A DNA stretch of 64,000 nt from Clostridiales bacterium (GCA_029256575.1 JAQSXR010000003.1:372001-436000); one strand, 5' to 3'. Counted from the first letter of the stretch, positions 25,737-36,233 are shown. The notes: generated from the sequence alone by a model not told the origin. Translations and numbers: made by a program.

Positions 25737-27668
25737 CTAATTTTTTGGAATCAATAATACTTGGTTAGGGAATATCAAATTAGGATTAACTAACTTGTTA
25801 TACTCCGCTATCTTCTTCCATGATATTTTATATTTCCAACCAATTTTATATAATGCATCTCCTGATTTAACAACATATTTTTCTACCAATAACTCATCTG
25901 GTATTAATCCAGCCTTAATCATTTCATCTGCATTAATAGCTTTTGCATTATAACTTCTTCCATCTTCTGATTTTGGAAGTTCAAGTCTACCTGCTTTAAT
26001 CTCTCCAATTAAATAATTTCTTAACGGATGATTAAAATCTGCTCCTATTACTTCCCAGTTATTATCAACAACTGGTGTAATTGGGGAATTTTCTTTAATA
26101 TAGTCTGCAATAAAACTTCTCAATGATTTTGGATCTGATTCGAAATATGGCTCACCACTTATGATTCCCATACTCTTCAATCCACCATAACGATAATTAT
26201 TAATACTTATCTTAAAAGTATCGGTATCTTTAACAGCTTTGCCTTTAAATTTCAAGCCCACTATTCTATTTCCTTCTGGTTTTGATACATCAATCTTATA
26301 ATCTACACCTTGGAACATATCATAGTTATAACCCCGAATACTTGGATTAAAACTTAAATTAATATCTCCCGGAACATAAGTATTATAATATTTAGCTGAC
26401 CATTCCATATATGCCTTAAGTTCGGCACCAGTTACTTCAACACCAACCAATGTATTTGGATATTTGTATATTTCAAAAATATTTGCATATGTAATATTAC
26501 CAGCTCTTAAGTTTGAAGTTTGGCTAAATAACGCAGCTGCTGCAATATCAGCACCAGTATATTTCAACTGTACATCATTAATTAAATCAATTACTCCAGT
26601 ATCTCTAATTTGAGCTTCTGGTATACCAGGGATTTCTGATTGAGGAGCAAAGTCCTTGGACGCTGTTCCAAGTACTTCAACTAGAAATTCCAATGTTTTT
26701 TCATGATACTCAGTAGCATAATCTTTTAATTCTTGAGATGCAGTATATTCATTAACATCTATTACACTTACTTTACTATCTACTATTTTCCACATTCCAT
26801 TTTCTTTCGCTAATTCAAAATCAAATCGAACTACTTGTCTTCCGGCATCTTTAGCTGCTCCAACAAGTGTATTACCAACTTTTTGATTTTCAGTGGTATG
26901 TGCATGCCCTGTTAATACCGCTGCTACTTCTGGAAACTTAGCAATTATTTCATCTGCTCCATCTCCACCATATTCAGATTCATAACCCATATGAGTTGAA
27001 AGTACAATTACATCTACACCTTCGCTCTTCATTTGTTTTATATGTTTTTCAGCTGATGCTACTGGTGAATCAAATACTAACCCAGTAACCTTTGGCCCAT
27101 CCCATTTAGGAATATTAGGGTTTGTTATCCCTAGAATACCAACTTTAACTCCAGCTACTTCAATAATTACATAAGGTTTTACAAGATATGAACCATCGTC
27201 TTTATTAGTTGCATTCGCTGCTAAGATTGGAAATTCTGCTTCTTTCGCCATTTTGTCTATTAAATCAATTCCAAAATTAAATTCATGATTACCTAATGTC
27301 ATTGAATCATAGCCCATAAAATTCATTACATCAATAACTGGATGTTTTAAATCTAATTTTGTGTTATATAAATCATCTGCTAAAATTGTTCCTTGAATTG
27401 TATCTCCATTATCAATTAACAAAGTGTTAGGATTTTCTTTTCTTATTGCCTCAATAACAGAATAAACTTTTGCCATTCCAATATCAGCTTTTTCTATCCC
27501 ATCTTCATAAGACCAATTATATATATTTGCATGAATATCTGTTGTTCCAATAATAGTAATGTTTAAATTTTTTTCTTCAGCATTAGAATAAACCGGTGTA
27601 AATGCAATACCAAATATCAACAAAAATGCAACTGCTAAACTTAATAACCGTTTGTTCCTTAACAACAT
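25737..27668 (-). CDS. Secreted 5'-nucleotidase/2',3'-cyclic phosphodiesterase with LysM anchor
   Basis: 643 aa from the ATG at 27668 (AAGGAGG upstream), giving a clear signal peptide LLSLAVAFLLIFGIAFTPVY. Calcineurin-type catalytic domain with GTTDIHANIY, DNGDTIQG, LGNHEFNFG, STHMGYE and LTGHAHTTEN; a 5_nucleotid_C substrate domain at about 340-560 (GNITYANIFEIYKYPNTLVG); and a C-terminal LysM (YVVKSGDALYKIGWKYKISW) that should hold it to peptidoglycan. Hydrolyses extracellular nucleotides so that nucleosides can be salvaged, which fits punA a few genes away. Expressed alone. Confidence 0.93.
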   Translation of the reverse strand: MLLRNKRLLSLAVAFLLIFGIAFTPVYSNAEEKNLNITIIGTTDIHANIYNWSYEDGIEKADIGMAKVYSVIEAIRKENPNTLLIDNGDTIQGTILADDLYNTKLDLKHPVIDVMNFMGYDSMTLGNHEFNFGIDLIDKMAKEAEFPILAANATNKDDGSYLVKPYVIIEVAGVKVGILGITNPNIPKWDGPKVTGLVFDSPVASAEKHIKQMKSEGVDVIVLSTHMGYESEYGGDGADEIIAKFPEVAAVLTGHAHTTENQKVGNTLVGAAKDAGRQVVRFDFELAKENGMWKIVDSKVSVIDVNEYTASQELKDYATEYHEKTLEFLVEVLGTASKDFAPQSEIPGIPEAQIRDTGVIDLINDVQLKYTGADIAAAALFSQTSNLRAGNITYANIFEIYKYPNTLVGVEVTGAELKAYMEWSAKYYNTYVPGDINLSFNPSIRGYNYDMFQGVDYKIDVSKPEGNRIVGLKFKGKAVKDTDTFKISINNYRYGGLKSMGIISGEPYFESDPKSLRSFIADYIKENSPITPVVDNNWEVIGADFNHPLRNYLIGEIKAGRLELPKSEDGRSYNAKAINADEMIKAGLIPDELLVEKYVVKSGDALYKIGWKYKISWKKIAEYNKLVNPNLIFPNQVLLIPKN

Positions 27669-27699
27669 TATTGCCTCCTTACTGATAATTACCATATAA

Positions 27700-28026
27700 A
27701 AATATGATGATAGATATCAGGTTTTTGATAGTTTTTTACTGCCATTTAATTCGTTCTGATAAAAGTTAAATATACTCTGTTTTCTGCGTCCCCCCCATCA
27801 TTCTAGCTTTCTTACATTACCTACTTATGTATTTTGTGTGTCTCTTATGTATAGAAATGCTAAGCTGTCTAGTAATTAAATCGTACCTCTATAAACATGG
27901 TTTGTCAACCCATATTTTGGTAAAATAATGCATATATTGGAATTTAAACCTGTCCTAAATAATAGTCTGCAAACTAGTTTGATAACTGAATTTTATGTTT
28001 TTACTAGTGGATTAATAAACAATCAT
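27700..28026. other. Intergenic region, nothing recognised before the REP locus
   Basis: About 330 bp between the 5'-nucleotidase start and REP locus 4. AT-rich, with a CCCCCC tract at about 27790; no coding frame with a ribosome site and no named RNA motif seen. It should contain the nucleotidase promoter, not resolved. Confidence 0.5.
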
Positions 28027-28027
28027 G

Positions 28028-28110
28028 CACCGTCCCCATTGTATCAAAGTGATACAAAAAGAACCGTCCCCATTGTATCAAAGTGATACAAAAAGAACCG
28101 TCCCCATTGT
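28028..28110 (-). repeat. REP-like element, locus 4 (three units)
   Basis: Three ACCGTCCCC motifs at exact 34-bp spacing with two TGTATCA/TGATACA dyads. It touches the stop codon of the VanY-like gene and so forms its 3' untranslated region. Confidence 0.85.
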
Positions 28111-28111
28111 A

Positions 28112-29098
28112 TTAATACTTGTTATATTTTAATGTAACAATAAATCCATCTACGTTATTTCCTGATATTTCATATGATTCACAAGATTTCGGAATCGTGA
28201 TCGCCGTATTATCTTCGGAAGCTTCTTGGTAGTATATCTCATATACTGTTTCTCCAACGACTACTTGAAGGTGTATTCCTTCAAATGTAAAGCTCCTTAG
28301 TAAATCAATATATTCCTCAAGGCATAATCCATTCTGTGTAATATAATATGCATGAGGTAATCCTACATATCGAAAGTGCCAAGGTTCATACATGAATCCT
28401 GTAATATCTGTTTTTTCTTCTGTATATCGTAAGATTAATCCATATTTATATGAGTTCTCATTTATCCAAGCATAGTCTCCTGTCCCATCATATACAATAT
28501 TCTCTCCATTATCTGTATATATACTAATATCAAGAGCTAATCCCGTATGATGCTCACTGCCTCCTGGTTCCGCTGCCCATACTCTCGCTTTTGCTTCGCC
28601 AACTAAAGCTGCTTTACTCCGAAATACTTCTGCTTGGTACTCATATGTTCTATATCCACTAACAACCGTTACGTCATCATTTTTAAACTTTGTATTAAAA
28701 TCATAAAACATAACATTAATTGCATTTGTTACATTTTGCTTTAATAAAACTTCTTTATCTCTAACTTTATAACCTGTACTCTTATTAAAAAATACACTTG
28801 CAACACTTTCATTAATTGGAAAATGGTATAAAATGCTGTTATTTACAAGAATCAAATCACCTTTATGAACATCCTCTTTTTCTTTTACTACTATTAAATT
28901 ATCACCATAATCTACTGTTAAATCTGTTTTACCTGTATTTGCCGTGCCACTTACTGGCGTTACAATTTTATCGGTTTGAAAAGCCGTATTGTTTTTAGTC
29001 TCTATTACATAATATATAAAAGTTGATATAAAAGCAAATAACCCCAAAATTAAAACAGCTCTATATATCTTCTTTCCGTCTAAATGAATTCTTCGCAT
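28112..29098 (-). CDS. Membrane-anchored D-alanyl-D-alanine carboxypeptidase (VanY-like, M15B)
   Basis: 328 aa with an N-terminal membrane segment (AVLILGLFAFISTFIYYVI) and an M15B zinc peptidase domain: VVSGYRTYEYQ, SEHHTGLALDIS (His and Asp ligands) and EPWHFRYVG (catalytic Glu and ligand His). Trims D-Ala-D-Ala stems in the wall. Gram-positive chromosomes often carry such genes without vancomycin resistance; no vanHAX genes are nearby. A 60-residue beta extension follows the peptidase domain. GAGGAG lies upstream of the ATG. Confidence 0.9.
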   Translation of the reverse strand: MRRIHLDGKKIYRAVLILGLFAFISTFIYYVIETKNNTAFQTDKIVTPVSGTANTGKTDLTVDYGDNLIVVKEKEDVHKGDLILVNNSILYHFPINESVASVFFNKSTGYKVRDKEVLLKQNVTNAINVMFYDFNTKFKNDDVTVVSGYRTYEYQAEVFRSKAALVGEAKARVWAAEPGGSEHHTGLALDISIYTDNGENIVYDGTGDYAWINENSYKYGLILRYTEEKTDITGFMYEPWHFRYVGLPHAYYITQNGLCLEEYIDLLRSFTFEGIHLQVVVGETVYEIYYQEASEDNTAITIPKSCESYEISGNNVDGFIVTLKYNKY

Positions 29099-29209
29099 AA
29101 TCGATAGCTCCTCGCAACATTTTTCATGACAGACATTTATTTACCTGACATGTTTATTATTGCTATTGAAAAGAAAAATATACACATACCATTAACTACC
29201 AACCTTAAA

Positions 29210-29251
29210 AAAGAGCAACGAATGAAGAAAACTTCATTTTAGTTGCTCTTT
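29210..29251 (-). terminator. Strong intrinsic terminator of the WG-repeat gene
   Basis: Arms AAAGAGCAAC and GTTGCTCTTT with an inner ATGAAG/CTTCAT stem, followed on the minus strand by TTTTTTAAGG. Begins 12 nt after the stop codon. Confidence 0.85.
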
Positions 29252-29262
29252 AAGTGTAACTT

Positions 29263-30558
29263 TTATTCGAATTTCCATCCATTCTCATCAATATAAATAT
29301 TTTTATACTCACAAGGATATACAAATTCACCTTGTCTATTTACGGCTCCATAAAGACCATTTCTGCCAACAACTACAGCATCTAACTCATACAATTCTAA
29401 GAAAGTCTCTAAATATTCGCCTTCTTCATTCTTTGTTCTCTTAATATATCCTATACTATCAAATTCAGGAGGAATTATTTCCTCGCCTGTAATAGACATG
29501 ATTCCATATTTCCCATAAAACTTAACTGAGATACAATCGCCAAGTATAAATATTGACTCTTCCATTCCTGTATCCAAACCAGTCAAACTAGTTGTTCCAA
29601 TCTCCGTATAAATAATTGGTAATACAAACTTTCCATTTTGATTAGCTAATCCTACTTTGGTCTCTTCTTTCACAAGAACTAATTTGTTATATGGATCTAG
29701 AAGTGAAATATTATCATACATGCATTCAAGAATGATATCGCCCTTATAAGAATATAGACCATAATCATTTCCATTCTTGACCAAATATATATCTTGAAAT
29801 AACTCCGTTATTTCATCAAAATTTGCCGGAACAATAACATCTCCATCTACAGATATTATCCCTTTTTTATTATTTTGAACAAATACAGTCCTAGCATAAA
29901 CTAATAAATGACTAGGTTCAATTAAATTAATTCCTAATTTATTAAGCTTTTCTGCACTTTCAGCATAAAGATAATCGATCGTTTCAAAATAAACACGATA
30001 TAAGTCATCTATTTCTATTGATACACCAAAACATGTTGAAATTGATGATAAAGGAATATACAATTTATCACCTACGCCATACGTGTAGTTCATTAGATTA
30101 AAGTAAAACGGGGAACCACCATAAATAGAACTTCGTATCACCTCATCTGAATTTTCTCTAAACACTAGCTCATATTCTTCATTATGAATAACATATATAT
30201 TTTCTTCAACTTCTAAATTAAATGAATATCCAAGGACTTCATTTAATAATTCTAGTGACAAATAATATCTACCATCGTAAGTAAATATATCATTTATTGA
30301 AGCAGTTTTAATTAGATTGTAATCTTTATAAATAGTAAATTCAACTTCTTCAGGAAGTACTAATGCCATTTCGCCTTGTTTGCTAGGGCTTTGAACACTA
30401 GAGGTTACTACTGTCGTATAATCAATTGTATCATTTATATTTGTATTATTAAGTTCTTTTCCCATAGTTAAAAGATAATAAACACCCGTAAATATAGCTA
30501 CAGCAACAATCGATGTGCTTATTAATGCTAATGCTACTCTTACAAAAGGTTTTTTCAT
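29263..30558 (-). CDS. Membrane-anchored WG-repeat protein with copper-amine-oxidase-N-like domain
   Basis: 431 aa from the ATG at 30558 (AAAGGGG upstream); the longer frame to 30618 has no ribosome site. One N-terminal membrane segment, a Thr/Ser linker, then a domain resembling copper amine oxidase N-terminal folds (DIFTYDGRYYLSLELLNEVL, YIPLSSISTCFGVSIEIDD), then WG-type beta repeats (NKKGIISVDGDVIVPANFDE, YGLYSYKGDIILECMYDNIS, YGIMSITGEEIIPPEFDSIG). An extracellular binding protein of unknown target; both domain types are common in clostridial surface proteins. Confidence 0.75.
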   Translation of the reverse strand: MKKPFVRVALALISTSIVAVAIFTGVYYLLTMGKELNNTNINDTIDYTTVVTSSVQSPSKQGEMALVLPEEVEFTIYKDYNLIKTASINDIFTYDGRYYLSLELLNEVLGYSFNLEVEENIYVIHNEEYELVFRENSDEVIRSSIYGGSPFYFNLMNYTYGVGDKLYIPLSSISTCFGVSIEIDDLYRVYFETIDYLYAESAEKLNKLGINLIEPSHLLVYARTVFVQNNKKGIISVDGDVIVPANFDEITELFQDIYLVKNGNDYGLYSYKGDIILECMYDNISLLDPYNKLVLVKEETKVGLANQNGKFVLPIIYTEIGTTSLTGLDTGMEESIFILGDCISVKFYGKYGIMSITGEEIIPPEFDSIGYIKRTKNEEGEYLETFLELYELDAVVVGRNGLYGAVNRQGEFVYPCEYKNIYIDENGWKFE

Positions 30559-30659
30559 AAATATACCCCTTTCAACTTCTTCATTTTGGAGTATACCACT
30601 ATGGCAAAAAACTTGCAACTACTCAATCTTCATATATTTGTAACACTTCTGTAACCTAA

Positions 30660-31853
30660 TTATTTGCTAAATAACTTCATAACTTTATTAAAATAAAACT
30701 TATAAGTTGCCTTAATAATATCTTCTTTTGCATAAATTTCCAATACCCCTATTGTTTTTCCATTTAATGAATAAACAATTTTACCTATAATTGTTCCCTT
30801 CGCAATCGGAGCAACTAAATTGTTTTGCATTTCGATAACTTTCTTAATATCATCAGGGTTTTCACTTACAACACATGCATAACTAAAATCCTTTATAACT
30901 TCACCATTTACAACTGATTTGGTACCGCTTTTTACTTTAACTGCATCTAAAGGCAATTGTGTCGCTAAATCTTTATATAAAGTACAATTAGCAAAACCAT
31001 AGTCTAATAACCTTGCTGCTTCTTGGAATCTTATTGCTCCAACTGGAACTGCCAGAACAACTGCTATCATTTGCATATCATTTCTCTTAGCTGTTGCAGA
31101 AAGACAATGTTTCGCTTTACTTGTAGTGCCTGTTTTTAATCCTGTAATTCCGTGATAGGAATTAATTAATTTATTCGTATTGGTTAATCCAAACTCAGAT
31201 TCACCCTTCTTCGTTACATGCGTGATTGAATCCATCCATGTAGTAGAATATTTAAATACTTCTGGATGCTTTATAATTAATTCCCTTGACATTACTGCGA
31301 TATCATAAGCAGATGTAACATGGCCTTCTACATTATCATCTAAACCACAGGCATTTTTAAAAGTAGTATCAAGCATACCAAGTTCTTTGGCTCTTTGATT
31401 CATCTTCTGAACAAAGCCTTCCTCAGAACCTCCTATAAATTCTGCCATTGCTACTGCACAATCATTTGCAGAAGCAATACTGATACATTTTATCAAAGTT
31501 TCAACTGTTTGTGTTTCACCAGCTTCTAACCAAACTTGGGATCCACCCATACTAGCTGCATATTCACTTGTCGTAACAACATCCTCAGGCTTAATTTTAC
31601 CTGCATCTAGTGCTTCGAATATTAAAAGAAGAGTCATTATTTTAGTGACACTTGCTGGATACAATTGCTTGTGTGAATTTTTTTCAAAAATAATTTTACC
31701 GCTCTCAGGTTCCATTACAATAGCTGCTTCCGCTGTTAGTGTCATAGCAGGTTCAGCCGTAGTTGTAACCACTGGTTGCTCTTCGGCATGTATACTTATT
31801 GTATTTATACTAACCATAACTAAAGCCATAAATAATACTAGAATCTTTTTCAT
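30660..31853 (-). CDS. D-alanyl-D-alanine carboxypeptidase, DacF/PBP5 type (S11)
   Basis: 397 aa with signal peptide LVLFMALVMVSINTISIHA. S11 motifs: ASVTKIMT (SxxK) near residue 67, SANDC (SxN) near 127, TGLKTGTTSKAKH (KTG) near 237. C-terminal beta domain and a terminal amphipathic helix (YKFYFNKVMKLFSK) fit membrane attachment. Trims peptidoglycan pentapeptides. AAGGAGTG precedes the ATG. It follows punA on the same strand with about 80 nt between. Confidence 0.92.
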   Translation of the reverse strand: MKKILVLFMALVMVSINTISIHAEEQPVVTTTAEPAMTLTAEAAIVMEPESGKIIFEKNSHKQLYPASVTKIMTLLLIFEALDAGKIKPEDVVTTSEYAASMGGSQVWLEAGETQTVETLIKCISIASANDCAVAMAEFIGGSEEGFVQKMNQRAKELGMLDTTFKNACGLDDNVEGHVTSAYDIAVMSRELIIKHPEVFKYSTTWMDSITHVTKKGESEFGLTNTNKLINSYHGITGLKTGTTSKAKHCLSATAKRNDMQMIAVVLAVPVGAIRFQEAARLLDYGFANCTLYKDLATQLPLDAVKVKSGTKSVVNGEVIKDFSYACVVSENPDDIKKVIEMQNNLVAPIAKGTIIGKIVYSLNGKTIGVLEIYAKEDIIKATYKFYFNKVMKLFSK

Positions 31854-31934
31854 ACGTTCACTCCTTAATTTTATCTTGTGAACATATTTTTTGTAAAAAT
31901 GTTATTAATATGCATGGATAAGTACGGTAATAAA

Positions 31935-32744
31935 TTATAGTGCAGCTACAATTGCAGAAACTAATTTTTCAAAATTTGTTGAAGCCATATTAGAAGCTTC
32001 CATAACCTCTTCATGGCAAAGCGGTTGGTCCAAAATACCAGCTGCCATATTCGTTAAACAAGAAATTCCAATCACTTTAATTCCTGCATGATTTGCAACA
32101 ATTACTTCAGGAACAGTAGACATTCCTACTGCATCTGCTCCAATAATTCTTGCCATTCGTACCTCAGCAGGAGTTTCATAACAAGGACCTGTCATAGCAC
32201 AATAAACACCTTCTTTTAAATCTACACCGAGCCCCTTAGCAATTTCTTTTACCATTAGTCTATCCTTTTTATTATATGAATCCGACATATCCGGGAAACG
32301 AGGTCCAAATTCATCATAGTTTTTTCCTATTAAAGGATTCGTTCCAAGCATATTAATGTGATCTGTAATTAACATTAAGTTCCCTGCACGAAAACTTGTA
32401 TTTACAGCACCCGCAGCATTCGTAACGATTAAATTCTTAATGCCTAATACTTTCATAACTCTAACAGGAAGAACGACATCCTCCATCGTGTTTCCTTCAT
32501 AATAATGAAAACGACCTTGCATCGCCATTACTTTTTTACCAGCTAGTTCTCCTACGATAAATCTGCCTTTGTGTCCAGCAACGGTTGATACTGGGAAACC
32601 AGGAATATCTTTATAGTCAATAATTGTTTTGTTTTCAAAAAGTTCAGCTAAATTATTTAGTCCTGACCCTAGAATAATAGCTATTTCTGGTACTTCACCT
32701 AACTTAGATTTGATAAAATTTGCTGCATTTTTAATTCTTTCCAT
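31935..32744 (-). CDS. punA: Purine nucleoside phosphorylase
   Basis: 269 aa from the ATG at 32744, with GGAGG 8 nt upstream; a TTG two codons earlier is too close. Trimeric PNP family motifs: IILGSGLNNL, TVAGHKGRF, MQGRFHYYEG, VTNAAGAVN, the base-binding TGPCYETPAE and DAVGMSTVPEV. Cleaves inosine and guanosine to the base and ribose 1-phosphate. Its likely supply is the secreted 5'-nucleotidase. No purine riboswitch was seen in the short leader. Confidence 0.95.
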   Translation of the reverse strand: MERIKNAANFIKSKLGEVPEIAIILGSGLNNLAELFENKTIIDYKDIPGFPVSTVAGHKGRFIVGELAGKKVMAMQGRFHYYEGNTMEDVVLPVRVMKVLGIKNLIVTNAAGAVNTSFRAGNLMLITDHINMLGTNPLIGKNYDEFGPRFPDMSDSYNKKDRLMVKEIAKGLGVDLKEGVYCAMTGPCYETPAEVRMARIIGADAVGMSTVPEVIVANHAGIKVIGISCLTNMAAGILDQPLCHEEVMEASNMASTNFEKLVSAIVAAL

Positions 32745-32811
32745 TTGCAATCCTCCGTTTTATATAAATATATTTCTATTATAGATTATTGCCTGAAGTT
32801 GTGCAAGGAGA

Positions 32812-32866
32812 GTGATACAATGGGGACGGTTCTTTTTGTATCACTTTGATACAATGGGGACGGTGC
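32812..32866 (+). repeat. REP-like element, locus 5, abutting the synthetase stop codon
   Basis: Two GGGGACGG units 34 bp apart; the end of the element (GGTGCTA) contains the complement of the TAG stop of the alanyl-tRNA synthetase gene, so the protein ends exactly at the repeat junction. The same junction recurs at 38033-38123. Confidence 0.85.
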
Positions 32867-34632
32867 TAAATAATCGCCTTAATTCTTCGCACTCCTGAAG
32901 ATGAACTTTCTTCTTTTAAGATTGTAAAACTCCCTAGCTCACTTGTATTATTAGCGTGTGGACCTCCACAAATTTCTTTGGAGTAGCCTTCAATCGAATA
33001 TACCTTAACAATTTCAGAATACTTTTTATCAAAAACACCAATTGCCCCTTGTGCCTTTGCCTCTTCCACTGACATCTCTTCACATTTTACAGCAATTCCT
33101 TGTTGGATCGCTTTATTTACAATCTTACTTACTTCACTCAATTCTTCTGATGTTACTTTTCGTTCAAATGAAAAATCAAACCGTAACCTTTCTGCGTTTA
33201 TATTACTTCCTCTTTGATACACGCTATCTCCCAACACTTGTCTCAATGCAGCATTTAGCAAATGAGTCGCTGTATGGAGTTTTGTTGTCTGTTCACTATT
33301 ATCAGATAATCCACCTTTGAATTTACTCTCCCCACCAATTCTGGATTTCTCCTGGTGTTCCACAAACTTTTCTTCAAATCTTACTATATCAACCTCAAAT
33401 CCTTTTTCTTTTGCAACTTCTTGAGTTAATTCTATCGGAAAACCAAAAGTATCATACAATTTAAAAGCTAGTTCGCCACTTAGGCGATTTCCATCTGTCA
33501 GACAACTTAGATATTTTTCTGCTTGTTTAAGACCGCTATCTAACGTTTTCGTAAATAATTTATATTCCTTATCCAATTGATCCAGAATGAAATTTCTGTT
33601 CTTTAATAGTTCAGGATAAATTTCTCTATTTATTTCAATTACAGTATCTGCTATGTTACTCAGTATATTTCCTACTACATTCAGTTGCTTTAAAAGTCTG
33701 ACTGTACGCCTAATTAATCTTCTTAGTATATATCCTTGTTCTGAATTAGATGGGACTAAAGCCCTAGAGTCTCCTAAAATGAATGTAATTGCCCTTACAT
33801 GATCACTTATTATGCGAAATTCAAGTGCTGTTTCGTAGGTATATTTTACACCTGTAATTACTTCAATTGTTTCAATAATAGGCTTTATTAAATCCGTCTC
33901 AAATACAGTGTTAACTCCATTCATAATGGCTAATATTCGATCCAGTCCCATGCCAGTATCAACATTCTTTTGTTTTAATATTGTATACGTGCCATCCTCA
34001 CATTTATTGTATTCCATAAATACATTATTCCAAATTTCAACATATTTCCCACAATTACAAGCAGGGCCACAGGTTTCACAACATTTTTCGATACCATTGT
34101 CATAGAATATCTCTGTATCAGGTCCACATGGCCCGGTAAGGCCGGCAGGTCCCCACCAATTTTCTTTACGACCATAAAAATAAACTTGCTCTTCTTGTAC
34201 TCCTAAGCCTCTCCATATTTGATAAGATTCTTCATCCCTAGGTACATTCACATCTCCCTCAAAAACAGTGATTGCTAGTTTTTTAATCGGTATATTTAAA
34301 ACTGAAGTTAGAAATTCAAAACTCATCGTTATTGATTCTTTCTTAAAATAATCACCGAATGACCAATTTCCAAGCATTTCAAAATAAGTTAAATGAGAAG
34401 CATCTCCTACCTCTTCGATATCGTCTGTTCTTATACATTTTTGGCAATTTACAAGCCTTTTCCCCAACGGATGCTTTTCTCCTAGCAAATATGGAACGAG
34501 TGGATGCATTCCTGCCGTTGTAAATAGTACACTTGGATCATTTTCAGGCAAAAGTGAGGCAGAGGCAATCTCCATATGCCCCCTTTCTGTAAAAAATTCA
34601 ATATACTTTCTTCTTAATTCGCTTGCTAACAT
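32866..34632 (-). CDS. Short alanyl-tRNA synthetase lacking the C-Ala domain
   Basis: 588 aa against about 870-880 for full AlaRS. Class II catalytic core ([47 protein letters not shown]), tRNA recognition region, then the editing domain with zinc ligands [10 protein letters not shown] (HxxxH) and CGGPHANN. It stops right after [12 protein letters not shown], so the DHHA1/C-Ala region is absent. The T-box leader supports a true alanylation or alanine-linked role. Whether the genome also has a full alaS cannot be seen here. Truncation coincides with a REP element, so it may be secondary or the ancestral form of this paralogue. Confidence 0.85.
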   Translation of the reverse strand: MLASELRRKYIEFFTERGHMEIASASLLPENDPSVLFTTAGMHPLVPYLLGEKHPLGKRLVNCQKCIRTDDIEEVGDASHLTYFEMLGNWSFGDYFKKESITMSFEFLTSVLNIPIKKLAITVFEGDVNVPRDEESYQIWRGLGVQEEQVYFYGRKENWWGPAGLTGPCGPDTEIFYDNGIEKCCETCGPACNCGKYVEIWNNVFMEYNKCEDGTYTILKQKNVDTGMGLDRILAIMNGVNTVFETDLIKPIIETIEVITGVKYTYETALEFRIISDHVRAITFILGDSRALVPSNSEQGYILRRLIRRTVRLLKQLNVVGNILSNIADTVIEINREIYPELLKNRNFILDQLDKEYKLFTKTLDSGLKQAEKYLSCLTDGNRLSGELAFKLYDTFGFPIELTQEVAKEKGFEVDIVRFEEKFVEHQEKSRIGGESKFKGGLSDNSEQTTKLHTATHLLNAALRQVLGDSVYQRGSNINAERLRFDFSFERKVTSEELSEVSKIVNKAIQQGIAVKCEEMSVEEAKAQGAIGVFDKKYSEIVKVYSIEGYSKEICGGPHANNTSELGSFTILKEESSSSGVRRIKAII

Positions 34633-34667
34633 GTTAATTACTCCTTTCTTATTTTGTTTTTAAATGC

Positions 34668-34965
34668 AAAAAAGCCCTAAGTTGAAATTATATTCAACTT
34701 AGGGCGAACTATCATGTCCGTGTTACCACCTAATTTCAGAGAAAACTCTGCACTTTGCCAGTACGAAGTGATGCCACTTGATACTGCTTTCCCAATAACG
34801 GTGGAACATCCGATGAAGTCTACTAAGATTTCTCTGTTCGGTCCATAGCTCCAAGACTGCTTCAATATTACTTTCATGAAGACTTACACCAAGCATCTTC
34901 TCTCTGTGATTCCAGTAAATATCTACTATTTCTCATCATAGCTGTTTTGATTTAAATTTCATTTA
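34668..34965 (-). promoter_or_regulatory. T-box leader (probably tRNA-Ala responsive)
   Basis: On the minus strand the leader has the T-box core GGTGGTAACACGG (about 34717-34731), followed by a terminator hairpin GCCCTAAGTTGAA/TTCAACTTAGGGC (34674-34705) and a T run, 36 nt before the synthetase start. Stem I begins with the GATGAGAAATAGTAG signature. A GCU alanine codon in GGAGCTATGGACC is the best specifier candidate. Uncharged tRNA would stabilise the antiterminator and switch on the synthetase. The short frame across it is not a gene. Confidence 0.88.
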
Positions 34966-35003
34966 GAATAGCATAGAGTTTAAGGAAAGTCAAGGAATTC
35001 CAA

Positions 35004-36233
35004 TTATCTTCCAATCACTTGACAAATTCCTGTATCTTTTTCTATTATGCATCTTATATTATGAGCCTCATCCATTTGGCCTGTGACCGCGTTATATCCA
35101 TTAGAAGATAATATAAACTCAAATTCATTTATCGTATCTGATAATTCATAATAATATTCAGATGAAAGCATAAAATTTTTTGTTGGATTTTTTTTGTTTA
35201 TATAATAATAATCAATATTATGAACATGTCCATCATCTTCACAATCCAAAGAATTAACTATTACAAAGTCATTACTAATACCTTTTATATACACTAATTT
35301 ACTTCTACTTAATTCAAACATTTTCTTATATTCTTCATCTAAAGATATAATTTCCTTCAAGCTTTCACTTGGACTGACACCTCTTGCAATGTTGTATACG
35401 ATATAAAAACCTGAAGTCTTGAACTTTCCTCTACCAAAAGCGGAATGATTCTCTAGTTCATCAAATAGTTCGTTTGTCTTTCGGAAATATATTGAGAAAA
35501 TGTTTCTTTCTCCTTTGAATGTTGGAAAATTATCATAATATTCTTCATCAACATCTATCTTTCCAGTATTTATTCCTTCCATTTCATTATACTGAATACT
35601 ATAGTATCCTTCGCTTTCTATTTCTCCTGCAAAATAAATTTCGATACCTGTACCATCTGATATAATAGATTGCACTATTAGTCCACAAACTCTGTCCTTT
35701 ACTTTTACATTATAATCCAAATCATTGGTTTCATAGGTCTTACCTTCATACAGTATGGTACCTATTTTATCTGTTTGTTCTATTTTTCTTATTAAAAAAT
35801 TATGATCCATTTCAACTTTTACTTTGTATATACCTAAACTTTCTGGGATGTTATTTACTTTGGATATATCATCATATAATAAATAATAGTTTTCTGGTGG
35901 TTCTTTCCCATTATTAACTTGATCAATTATTTCTTTGCTTTCTTTATCTGGTACAAAATATATTAGTCCATGCTCATAATTGAATGAATAGTCACCATCA
36001 GCGATGATTTCACCCGTTACTATTAAATATTGATCCGTAGCTGTTTCTACATCTACAACTTTTCCTACTTCTGTAGTCGTAACTTCTGTAGCAGCTTCCA
36101 CTTTTTCTGGTAATTTGTCTTCATTACTTTCTAAATATGTAACTGAATCTTCATATGTAACGGCTTTGTTTTTGTCAGAGCATGATGTTAAAAGTATAGC
36201 AGTTAATACTAACATAAATACTTTCTTAATCAT
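35004..36233 (-). CDS. Lipoprotein of unknown function
   Basis: 409 aa with a lipoprotein signal: VFMLVLTAILLTSC, cleavage before Cys about residue 18, then an acidic linker rich in Glu and Thr. The remainder is mixed alpha/beta with repeated extended segments (YLIVTGEIIADGDYSFNYEH, GIEIYFAGEIESEGYYSIQY), suggesting two or more related domains. I do not recognise the family. GAGAGGG precedes the ATG. It stands alone upstream of the T-box leader. Confidence 0.75.
   Translation of the reverse strand: MIKKVFMLVLTAILLTSCSDKNKAVTYEDSVTYLESNEDKLPEKVEAATEVTTTEVGKVVDVETATDQYLIVTGEIIADGDYSFNYEHGLIYFVPDKESKEIIDQVNNGKEPPENYYLLYDDISKVNNIPESLGIYKVKVEMDHNFLIRKIEQTDKIGTILYEGKTYETNDLDYNVKVKDRVCGLIVQSIISDGTGIEIYFAGEIESEGYYSIQYNEMEGINTGKIDVDEEYYDNFPTFKGERNIFSIYFRKTNELFDELENHSAFGRGKFKTSGFYIVYNIARGVSPSESLKEIISLDEEYKKMFELSRSKLVYIKGISNDFVIVNSLDCEDDGHVHNIDYYYINKKNPTKNFMLSSEYYYELSDTINEFEFILSSNGYNAVTGQMDEAHNIRCIIEKDTGICQVIGR

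Noticed and set aside
28112-29098. Vancomycin resistance locus
   Set aside because: VanY-like and VanZ-like proteins are present but far apart and without vanH, vanA-type ligase or vanX; both are common household genes in Firmicutes.
34677-34877. 66-codon frame upstream of the alanyl-tRNA synthetase
   Set aside because: It lies across the T-box leader and its terminator; composition follows RNA structure, not coding.
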